Source: Pseudotabrizicola sediminis
GTDB taxonomy: Bacteria; Pseudomonadota; Alphaproteobacteria; Rhodobacterales; Rhodobacteraceae
Direction of reading: 5' to 3'
NCBI RefSeq assembly: GCF_004745575.1
Contig: NZ_RPEM01000002.1
Location: forward strand, 372,001-436,000
DNA length: 64,000 bases
Shown piece after piece: positions 29,335 to 36,025 of this stretch; position 1 is the stretch's first letter; the number at the start of each line of letters is the position of its first letter. Below the pieces are notes generated by a model. It ran no database searches and had not been told where the DNA came from. It saw nothing but the letters and a program-made list of their open reading frames with translations. The position numbers and the translations under genes were made by a program.

Positions 29335-30290
29335 GGATTGTGCCGGAAGCGTTGATTGCGGGGCTTGTGTCCCCCGAGGATGCCTTTGCGGCGGTCGAGG
29401 CGGTGTTTGCCGCCATGTCGCGCGGCGAGGCCTATAACTTCGACGTGGTGCGCGAGGCGCTGGGCGAGGGGCGTCAGTACGGCTTCAAGTCGGGCCTTGA
29501 CCGCGCGGGCGGGCAGCTGGGGGTGAAGGCCGGGGGGTACTTTCCGGGCAACGCGGCGCGGGGGATCATCAACCATCAGTCGACGGTGTTCCTGTTTGAC
29601 CCCGAGACGGGGCGGCCCACGGCCATGGTGGGTGGCGGGTTGCTGACGGCGCTGCGCACGGCGGCGGCGTCGGCCATTTCCATCGACCGGCTGGCACGGC
29701 GGGATGCGCGCGTGCTGGGCATGGTGGGGGCCGGGCATCAGGCCGGGTTTCAGCTGCGCGCGGCGGCGCGGGTGCGGCAGTTTGATCGGGTGATCGGCTG
29801 GAACCTGCACCCCGAGATGCTGGACCGGCTGGGCGCGATTGCTGCTGAGCTGGGGCTGCCGTTCGAGGCGGTGCCACTGGAGCGGATGGCGGAGGCGGAT
29901 GTGATTGTGACCATCACCTCGTCCCCCGCTGCCAGCCTGCTGGAGGCGCATGTGTCCCCCGGCACCCATCTGGCCTGCATGGGCACCGATACGAAGGGCA
30001 AGCAGGAGGTGGAACCGGCGCTGCTGGGCCGGGCCTCGGTCTTTACCGATGAGATCGCGCAATCGGTGAGTATCGGCGAGGCGCAGCATGCGGTGGCGGC
30101 GGGCCTGCTGGATGCGACGGCCATCACGCCTTTGGGCGATGTGATCACCGGGGCACATCCGGGGCGGCGGTCTGGGGATGAAATCACGCTGTTTGACGGC
30201 ACTGGTGTCGGCCTGCAGGATCTGGCGGTGGCGGCGATGGCTGTGCGCCGCGCGGAAGAGCGCGGGCAGGGGATGGTGGTTGAGGTATAG
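29331..30290 (+). CDS. bhcD: iminosuccinate reductase
   Basis: BhcD reduces iminosuccinate to aspartate with NADH, closing the beta-hydroxyaspartate cycle. The 319-residue protein is of the ornithine cyclodeaminase/mu-crystallin family: GQLGVKAGGYFPGN, PTAMVGGGLLTALRTAAASA, the Rossmann motif GMVGAGHQAGFQ near 125, and VITGAHPGRRSGDEITLFDGTG. The ATG at 29331 is taken because of the ATGA junction and the family N-terminus (MRIVPEALIAGLV). The sequence is unusually rich in G-ending codons. Confidence 0.92.
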   Translation: MRIVPEALIAGLVSPEDAFAAVEAVFAAMSRGEAYNFDVVREALGEGRQYGFKSGLDRAGGQLGVKAGGYFPGNAARGIINHQSTVFLFDPETGRPTAMVGGGLLTALRTAAASAISIDRLARRDARVLGMVGAGHQAGFQLRAAARVRQFDRVIGWNLHPEMLDRLGAIAAELGLPFEAVPLERMAEADVIVTITSSPAASLLEAHVSPGTHLACMGTDTKGKQEVEPALLGRASVFTDEIAQSVSIGEAQHAVAAGLLDATAITPLGDVITGAHPGRRSGDEITLFDGTGVGLQDLAVAAMAVRRAEERGQGMVVEV

Positions 30291-30328
30291 GCCGGGGTCA
30301 GGGTCGGAAACCTTGTCCGGGTGACAAA

Positions 30329-30348
30329 GCCGCGCTTGCGCGCGCGGC
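30329..30348. terminator. hairpin after bhcD
   Basis: A perfect 7-bp stem GCCGCGC / GCGCGGC with a 6-base loop lies 39 bases past bhcD. There is no T-tract, so it may be a processing or partial stop site before the GAPDH-family gene. Confidence 0.45.
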
Positions 30349-30388
30349 AGGGGCGTGCTGATCCTGCCGCTTGAAAACGGAGGGCGGC

Positions 30389-31363
30389 ATGCGGGTCTTC
30401 ATCAACGGATTTGGCCGGATCGGGCGGTCGGTTCTGCGGGCCTGGGCGGCTGACCCGGCGCAGTGGCCGGGGCTGGAGGTGGTGGGGATCAATGACATCG
30501 CCGCTGCAGAGATGTGCGCGCATCTGTTTGAGTATGACAGTGTGTTTGGCCCGTGGCGCGGCACGGTGGGCCTGGAGGCCGGGGCGCTGGTGGTGAACGG
30601 GCGGACGATTCCGTTGCACCGGGTGGCGGATCTGTCGGGTCTGGATCTGCAGGGTGTGGATGTGGTGATGGAATGCACCGGGCGGGCGGACAGCCGCGAG
30701 GTGGCTGCGCGCGGGGTGCGGGCCGGGGCGCGGCGGGTGCTGATCTCGGGTCCGTCGCAGGCGGCGGAGGTGACGGTTGTGCTGGGGGCGAATGACGATG
30801 CGCTGGCGGATCAGGCGATCGTGTCGAACGCGTCCTGCACCACCAATGCGCTGGCCCCCTTGGCGCGGTTGATCCACCGCGAATGGGGGGTGGTGACGGG
30901 GTCGATGACCACGATCCATTGCTATACCGGCAGCCAGCCGACGGTGGATGCCCCGGCCGCGGATTATGCGCGGTCGCGGGCGGCGGCGCTGTCGATGGTG
31001 CCGACCACCACCAGCGCGTCGCGCCTGCTGGATGCCGTGCTGCCCCAGATTGCCGGGCGGATCGAGGGGTCGGCGGTGCGGGTGCCGGTGGCCAGCGTGT
31101 CTTGCGTCGATCTGGCGGTGATGACCGAGCGCCCGGTGACGGTTGCCGGGGTGAATGCGGCGTTTCATGCGGCGGGCGGGGTGATTGGGGTGACCGACCG
31201 TGCGCTGGTGTCGACCGATCTGCGCGCAAGGGCGGAAAGCATTGTGATGGCCACGCCGGAAACGCGGGTGACGCAGGGCGGGCTGCTGCGGGTGTTCGGC
31301 TGGTATGACAATGAATGGGGATTTTCCAACCGGATGCTGGATGTGGCCTTGCGGATGGCGTGA
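30389..31363 (+). CDS. glyceraldehyde-3-phosphate dehydrogenase family protein
   Basis: This 324-residue protein of the GAPDH/erythrose-4-phosphate dehydrogenase family has the NAD motif INGFGRIGRS at 5-14, catalytic Cys150 in SNASCTTNALAP, His177 in TTIHCYTGSQPT, and the C-terminal FGWYDNEWGFSNRM. Departures from housekeeping GAPDH are Ala in place of the second Cys of the active-site helix and MVPTTTSASRLLDAVLP where STGAAK-like residues normally sit. Its true substrate may therefore differ. GGAGGG precedes the chosen ATG. It lies 98 bases after bhcD and could be part of that operon. Confidence 0.85.
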   Translation: MRVFINGFGRIGRSVLRAWAADPAQWPGLEVVGINDIAAAEMCAHLFEYDSVFGPWRGTVGLEAGALVVNGRTIPLHRVADLSGLDLQGVDVVMECTGRADSREVAARGVRAGARRVLISGPSQAAEVTVVLGANDDALADQAIVSNASCTTNALAPLARLIHREWGVVTGSMTTIHCYTGSQPTVDAPAADYARSRAAALSMVPTTTSASRLLDAVLPQIAGRIEGSAVRVPVASVSCVDLAVMTERPVTVAGVNAAFHAAGGVIGVTDRALVSTDLRARAESIVMATPETRVTQGGLLRVFGWYDNEWGFSNRMLDVALRMA

Positions 31364-31421
31364 TCTGCCGCGCGCGTGATCTGCCCGGAGCGTGATCTGC
31401 CCGGAGCGTGATCTGGTTGAG
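31358..31421 (+). repeat. 16-bp tandem repeat, about four units
   Basis: GCGTGATCTGCC recurs at 31358, 31374, 31390 and 31406, exactly 16 bases apart. Units 2 and 3 are identical (GCGTGATCTGCCCGGA) and units 1 and 4 diverge at the end. The first unit contains the stop codon of the GAPDH-family gene, so the array probably grew by duplication of that gene's 3' end. Confidence 0.8.
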
Positions 31422-31442
31422 CACCTTCGGTGCACGGTTTTT
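31421..31442 (+). terminator. short hairpin with T-tract
   Basis: GCACC-TTC-GGTGC (31421-31433) is followed by ACGG and five T residues (31438-31442). It directly follows the tandem repeat and is a plausible terminator for the bhc/GAPDH-family transcript. Confidence 0.5.
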
Positions 31443-31507
31443 GTGTCGCCTGCGGGCATTCGCCCTTCGGCTCCGCTGATGGGGGCGCTGCCCCCAAACT
31501 CCTGCCG

Positions 31508-32743
31508 TCAGGGGCGGGGGGGACGGGTTTCATCTGTGCCGGGCGTCAGGCCGTAGCGGGCGGCGATGGCCCAGACGTGGGATGGGATCATGTTTTTCAT
31601 CCGCGCCGGGTGGGTGCGGCGCAGGTGGAGGATGGTTTCCACCGCCTTCATCTCGACCCGCGCGCGGGCGAATTCCAGGCCCTTGGGGCCGAAGCGGCGT
31701 TGCAGCACGCTGACCAGCGGGCGCAGCCAGTTGGGCATGCGGCGCAGCGGCAGGCCGCCGGCGGCGCGGGCGGTGTTTTCCATGAAGCCCTTCACCGCCG
31801 CCTCGCGTTTGCCGGAGGAGGTGAGCGGCGCGGTGGTCAGCTGGCCTTCGATCAGTGCCAGCAGGGCCGCGCCGCGCGGGTTGCGCGCGATGATCCATTG
31901 GTCACCGTCGCCGCCCATGTAGCCAACCGTGATGTCGGCCAGACGGTTGGTGTAATCGACACAGGTCTTGCATGTCATCGGGAAGAAATCGGCGGGCAGC
32001 TGGCTGATGGGGAGTTGCAGGAAGGGGATGAACCGGGGTTTGCGGCCATCGTCAAAGCGCAGTTCGACCCGGAAATCGGCGCGGAATTCGAGGTAGCTGA
32101 TGGTTTGGGGGGCCGCGTCCAGCAGGTTCAGGAAGGTGTGGAAGTTCGCGGTGGTGGTGTTGTCGGAGCACGGGGTGCCGATGATATAAAGGGCGTCAAG
32201 GCCCAGTTCCGCCTCGAGCGCGCGCAGGGCGTAGGTCTGGCAGGGGATGCCGATCATCGCCAGCCGTGTGTGGCCAGCGGCGCGCGCGGGTTCGAGCAGG
32301 GCCAGCGTGGGGGCCCAGCCCATGCGCATACCGCGCGCCTGTGCCATATCGGCGGGGTTGGTGATGATGGCGGGGAGGGGTTTCCAGCGGTCTGCCGGGT
32401 CTGGCAGCACGGTCAGGACGGCATCGACCAGCCCGCGTTCCAGCAGGGTGGCGGCGAGGGTGGTGGTGATGCCGGTCCATTGTGCGCCGGGGGCGGGGGG
32501 CGTGAGACGGGCGCGCAGCATGGTGTGGGTGACGCCGAAAAACGCCTCGTCCGTTTCGGGGTTGGCGGCGCGGCCATGCGCTGCCTGTTCCAAGCCTTGG
32601 TAGTCGGGGGCGATGAACTGGCAGGCGCGGCCACAGGCGCGGCCATCGCCAAGGCGCGAGATGCCGCAGTCGGTGCACAGCCCGTCACGCGGGCCACCGG
32701 GGAGGGTGGGAATCTGCGGGCCGGGGTTGGTGTGGTCGAACAT
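31508..32743 (-). CDS. BciB-like FrhB-family iron-sulfur flavoprotein
   Basis: This 411-residue member of the coenzyme F420 hydrogenase/dehydrogenase beta-subunit family is closest in pattern to BciB, the ferredoxin-dependent 8-vinyl reductase of chlorophyllide. N-terminal cysteines lie at 23, 26, 37 and 41 (CTDCGISRLGDGRACGRAC) and others at 168 (GIPCQTYALRALE), 192 (GTPCSDN), 258 and 261 (TCKTCVDYTNRLADITVGYMG), enough for two [4Fe-4S] clusters. GAQWTGI near 86-92 is also BciB-like. No bacteriochlorophyll gene is nearby, so the substrate is open. Confidence 0.75.
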   Translation of the reverse strand: MFDHTNPGPQIPTLPGGPRDGLCTDCGISRLGDGRACGRACQFIAPDYQGLEQAAHGRAANPETDEAFFGVTHTMLRARLTPPAPGAQWTGITTTLAATLLERGLVDAVLTVLPDPADRWKPLPAIITNPADMAQARGMRMGWAPTLALLEPARAAGHTRLAMIGIPCQTYALRALEAELGLDALYIIGTPCSDNTTTANFHTFLNLLDAAPQTISYLEFRADFRVELRFDDGRKPRFIPFLQLPISQLPADFFPMTCKTCVDYTNRLADITVGYMGGDGDQWIIARNPRGAALLALIEGQLTTAPLTSSGKREAAVKGFMENTARAAGGLPLRRMPNWLRPLVSVLQRRFGPKGLEFARARVEMKAVETILHLRRTHPARMKNMIPSHVWAIAARYGLTPGTDETRPPRP

Positions 32744-32846
32744 GGGGCCTCCTTCGCGATGGGGGGAGAATAGATGTGTCAGGAAAAAATGACAGTGCCT
32801 TGTGTGCGCCGGGGCGGTGTCAAGGCTGTGGCAAACGGAAGATGTG

Positions 32847-33060
32847 ATGCTGGTACGATAACCGCAGGCGGCTGATCTGGCCGCGTGGTCGCCGCTGTAG
32901 GCCGGGTATGCGGCGTTTTACCGGATGGACCAGACCGAGACGATGCGGAGCCGCGTCTGGGGGTGGACCCATGATCCGGCAGGTTTCTGGATGATCTGTT
33001 TGTCAGCGCGCGGGCGCGCGGGGTTTATGACCGGGTGGCGCGCCGCACCCCTTGGGTGAC
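32847..33060 (+). pseudogene. decayed GNAT-family acetyltransferase
   Basis: This otherwise gene-free 378-base gap contains GNAT remnants. The first frame reads MLVR-stop-PQAADLAAWSPL-stop-AGYAAFYRMDQTETMRSR, with in-frame TAA at 32859 and TAG at 32898, and goes on to VWGWTHDP. After a frame change, FLDDLFVSARARG follows from 32984 and runs straight into VYDRVARRTPWV. These match the start, the acetyl-CoA-loop lead-in and the C-terminal end of GNAT enzymes of about 150 residues, with the middle deleted. GGAAG survives as an upstream ribosome-binding site. Confidence 0.7.
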
Positions 33061-33084
33061 CTGTGATCCGAAGCTGTGGCGGGG

Positions 33085-33112
33085 GTCACAAGCCGCAGGG
33101 GCGGCTTGTGAC
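33085..33112. terminator. strong hairpin after the NCS2 permease gene
   Basis: A perfect 12-bp stem GTCACAAGCCGC / GCGGCTTGTGAC with loop AGGG lies 9 bases past the stop of the leftward permease gene, and so ends the urate-catabolism transcript. No T-tract. Confidence 0.65.
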
Positions 33113-33121
33113 AGGCTGGCG

Positions 33122-34537
33122 TTACTCGCCCGCGGTTTCGGGCAGCACCAGATTGAGGGTGATGGCGATGGCGGCTGCGGGCAGCAGGCCCGAGGTCAGC
33201 AGGATCTGCGCCGTTTGGCCCATATGTTGCAGCGCTTCGGGCACCAGTTGCAGGCCAAGGCTGACCGACAGGGCGGTGGCGAAGATCACCATGTTGCGGC
33301 GGTTCCATTGCACATCCGACAGCATGCTGACGCCTGCGGCGCAGACCATGCCGAACATCACGATGACGCCGCCGCCCAGCACATTGATTGGCACGGTGTT
33401 GATGGCGGCGCCGATCTTGGGCACCAGACCGCAGACGATGAGGAAGATCGCGCCGATGGTCACGACATGGCGGCTCATCAGCCCGGTCATGGCGATCAGG
33501 CCGACATTCTGGCTGAAGGACGTGTTGGGCAAGCCGCCGAAGATGCCGGCGATGGCAGAGCCTGCGCCATCGGCGAAGGTGGCACCTTCGATCTCCTTGT
33601 CGGTCGCCTCACGCCCCGCGCCGCCTTTGGTGATGCCCGATACGTCGCCCACCGTTTCGATGGCCGAGATCAGCGCCATGAAGCACATGCCGATGATGAT
33701 GGCGGCGTTGAACTCCAGCCCCCAGCGGAACGGGTTGGGCAGGGCGAAGAGGCCCGCACGTTCCACGGCGGTGAAGCTGACCTGCCCCATGAACAGGGCC
33801 ACGACATAGCCCGCAAGGATGCCGACCAGCACGGCGGCCACCGCCATGAAGCCACGGGTGAAGAATTTGATGGCGAGGGTGACGCAGATCACCACCAGCG
33901 CCGGGAACCATTGGTTGAGGCTGCCGAAGCGGATTGCATCCATGTCCACCGGCACGCCTGCGGCCTTGGCTTCGGCGATGGCGCGCATTCCGGCGTCCAT
34001 CGCGGGGACGCCGCCTGCGGCGTACTGGATGCCGACCTTGACGAGGGCCAGACCGATCATCAGCACGATCAGCCCGGTGACCAGCGGCGGCAGGGCATAG
34101 CGGATGCGGCCGATCAGGAAGCCGAGGAAGAAGTGAAAGATGCCGCCCAGCACCACCCCAGTCATCAACCCGGCCAGCCCTGCCGAGCCGAGACCCGCGA
34201 CGGCAGGGATCATGATCGGCACGAAGGCAAATGAGGTGCCCTGCACGATCGGCAAGCGCGCGCCCATGGGGCCCACGCCGATGGTCTGGAACAGGGTGGC
34301 GATGCCGGCAAACAGCATCGACATCTGGATCATGTAGGTCATGTCCGGAAAGCCGAGTGCTGCCTGATCGGACCCAAAACCGATGCCCGCCGCCCCGCAG
34401 ACGATGATGGCGGGGGTGACGTTCGAGACGAACATCGCCAGCACGTGCTGAATGCCCAGTGGTATCGCCCGCCCCAGTGGCGGCATGTAGTCGGGATCGC
34501 GGAGTTGCTCCGGCGTTCCCATTGCGGAACTTGTCAT
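33122..34537 (-). CDS. NCS2-family purine (urate/xanthine) permease
   Basis: This 471-residue polytopic membrane protein belongs to the nucleobase-cation symporter-2 family, whose members import xanthine, urate or uracil with protons. Signature segments include GARLPIVQGTSFAFV near 90-105, MALISAIETVGDVSG and the core GGLPNTSFSQNVGLIAMTG (family motif Q/E/P-x-N-x-G). The urate catabolism genes upstream on the same strand suggest urate or xanthine as substrate. GGGAGAG lies 7 bases before the ATG. A 12-bp hairpin follows the gene. Confidence 0.92.
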   Translation of the reverse strand: MTSSAMGTPEQLRDPDYMPPLGRAIPLGIQHVLAMFVSNVTPAIIVCGAAGIGFGSDQAALGFPDMTYMIQMSMLFAGIATLFQTIGVGPMGARLPIVQGTSFAFVPIMIPAVAGLGSAGLAGLMTGVVLGGIFHFFLGFLIGRIRYALPPLVTGLIVLMIGLALVKVGIQYAAGGVPAMDAGMRAIAEAKAAGVPVDMDAIRFGSLNQWFPALVVICVTLAIKFFTRGFMAVAAVLVGILAGYVVALFMGQVSFTAVERAGLFALPNPFRWGLEFNAAIIIGMCFMALISAIETVGDVSGITKGGAGREATDKEIEGATFADGAGSAIAGIFGGLPNTSFSQNVGLIAMTGLMSRHVVTIGAIFLIVCGLVPKIGAAINTVPINVLGGGVIVMFGMVCAAGVSMLSDVQWNRRNMVIFATALSVSLGLQLVPEALQHMGQTAQILLTSGLLPAAAIAITLNLVLPETAGE

Positions 34538-34613
34538 CTGTTATCTCTCCCTTGGGCTTTGGTCGACCCGTCGGTGCGGCCCTGTGGCACGGACGGTCAG
34601 AGGCGCCCCCTCC

Positions 34614-35090
34614 TCAGGGCGCGCGGACCGTCCAGCTTTCGCGGTAACGGTGTTCTTCGAGGTTCGGCGTGGGGCCGATGCGGTCGACCACGGCGAAAAG
34701 GCCCGGCGCGTGCAGCGGGGTCAGCACGCCGTGCCAGACGCCACGGTGCAGGTTGATGCCTTGGGTGCCATCGGTCAGGAAGGCGATGGGGGCGGCATCG
34801 GGGCCGGGGGCGACGATGACCAGAAACGGGTGCTGGCTTATCGGGATGAAGGCTTGCGATCCGTCGGGGTGACGCTCGATCAGGTCGAATGTGTAGGGCA
34901 GGGTGCGAGGGGCGGCCATGAAGACGGAAATCCCTGCGCGGCCCTGCGCGCCGAAGTCGAGCGTGGCGCGGTCATGGTGGCGCTGGCACAGGCCCGCGTT
35001 GATGAGCCGGAAATCGCCCGTCGCGTCGAGGATGTCGCCGTAGGGGGCAAAGGCTGTCGCGGTGAGGGGGGTCGGGGTGATGACCGGCAT
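34614..35090 (-). CDS. allA: ureidoglycolate lyase
   Basis: AllA cleaves ureidoglycolate to glyoxylate and urea, the last step of purine ring degradation. The 158-residue cupin-like protein begins MPVITPTPLTATAFAPYGDI, then has INAGLCQRHHDRA, LIERHPDGSQAFIPI, and the family core INLHRGVWHGVLTPL with FAVVDRIG. The ATG ending at 35090 gives the usual N-terminus. Repeat copy B separates it from allE. Its product glyoxylate is the direct substrate of BhcA and BhcC encoded 5 kb away. Confidence 0.93.
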   Translation of the reverse strand: MPVITPTPLTATAFAPYGDILDATGDFRLINAGLCQRHHDRATLDFGAQGRAGISVFMAAPRTLPYTFDLIERHPDGSQAFIPISQHPFLVIVAPGPDAAPIAFLTDGTQGINLHRGVWHGVLTPLHAPGLFAVVDRIGPTPNLEEHRYRESWTVRAP

Positions 35091-35116
35091 CGGGTGCGCC
35101 CTTTGGCTGGTGGAGA

Positions 35117-35165
35117 CTGGGGGTTTCACACCCCCAGACCCCCGTGGGATATTTGGGAACAGGTA
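35117..35165 (+). repeat. dispersed hairpin-TATTT repeat, copy B
   Basis: A perfect 8-bp hairpin CTGGGGGT / ACCCCCAG (35117-35137) precedes GTGGGATATTTGGGAACAGG (35144-35163). It lies in the allA/allE gap, oriented opposite to both genes, and closely matches copy A. Confidence 0.7.
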
Positions 35166-35182
35166 ATGGGCAAGGGGTGGGA

Positions 35183-36025
35183 TTACCTTGGCGTACCGAA
35201 GGCGCCGGGGCCGCGCAGTTTGGCGTGGCGGTTGACGTCTTTGTACAGAAGATAGCGGAAGGGGCCGGGGCCGGCCGCATAGCAGGCTTGCGGGCAATAG
35301 GCGCGCAGCCACATGAAATCGCCTGCCTCGACCTCGACCCAGTCCTGATTGAGTTTGTAGACGGCCTTGCCCTGCAGCACGTAAAGCCCGTGTTCCATCA
35401 CATGGGTTTCTTCAAACGGGATGGTGCCGCCGGGCTGGAAGGTGACGATGTTGACATGCGCATCGTGGCGCAGATCGGCCGGGTCGGCAAAGCGGGTGGT
35501 GCCCCAGACGTTGTTTGTGCCGGGCATGAAGGACAAAGCGACATCGCGTTCGTTGGTGATGATGGGGTCGGGGTGGGCGATGCCGGGGGCGGGTTCATAG
35601 AGTTTGCGCAGCCAGTGGAAGCGGGCGGGGGTTTGCCCGGTCGCCTGCAGGGTCCAGCGCGTGCCTGCGGGGATATAGGCGTAGCTGCCGTCTTGCAGGA
35701 CGTGGTTTTGCCCGTCGAGGGTCAGGGTCGCCTGGCCTTCGGTGAAGAACAGCCAGTGCTCGGCCCCGTCCTCGGGGTCGGGCGCGTCGGAGCCGCCGCC
35801 GGGGGCGACCTCCATCACGTATTGGCTGAAGGTTTCGGAAAACCCGCTCATCGGGCGGGCGATCAGCCACAGCCGGGTGTCGCGCCAACCGGGCAGGGCG
35901 CTGGTGACGATGTCGGAAAAGCAGCCTTTGGGGATGACGGCGTAGGAGGGTGTGAAGACGGCGCGGCCGGTCATCAGCTGGGTTTGCGGCGGCAGGCCGC
36001 CTTTGGGGGCGTAATACTGGGTCAT
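35183..36025 (-). CDS. allE: (S)-ureidoglycine aminohydrolase
   Basis: AllE removes ammonia from (S)-ureidoglycine to give (S)-ureidoglycolate. The 280-residue bicupin has an N-terminal cupin with GAEHWLFFTEGQATLTLDG. The C-terminal cupin holds the Mn site: FEETHVMEHGLYVLQG supplies Glu and two His, and YCPQACYAAG supplies Gln. The end YLLYKDVNRHAKL is typical of the family. Its start overlaps the puuE-uraD stop (ATGA). The preceding enzyme, allantoate amidohydrolase, is not in this window. Confidence 0.93.
   Translation of the reverse strand: MTQYYAPKGGLPPQTQLMTGRAVFTPSYAVIPKGCFSDIVTSALPGWRDTRLWLIARPMSGFSETFSQYVMEVAPGGGSDAPDPEDGAEHWLFFTEGQATLTLDGQNHVLQDGSYAYIPAGTRWTLQATGQTPARFHWLRKLYEPAPGIAHPDPIITNERDVALSFMPGTNNVWGTTRFADPADLRHDAHVNIVTFQPGGTIPFEETHVMEHGLYVLQGKAVYKLNQDWVEVEAGDFMWLRAYCPQACYAAGPGPFRYLLYKDVNRHAKLRGPGAFGTPR

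Noticed and set aside
34538-34560. GGGAGAGATAACAGATGACA before the NCS2 gene, similar to the tail of repeat copy A
   Set aside because: The similarity is limited to a ribosome-binding site and start codon. No GC hairpin or TATTT module is present, so it is not counted as a repeat copy.
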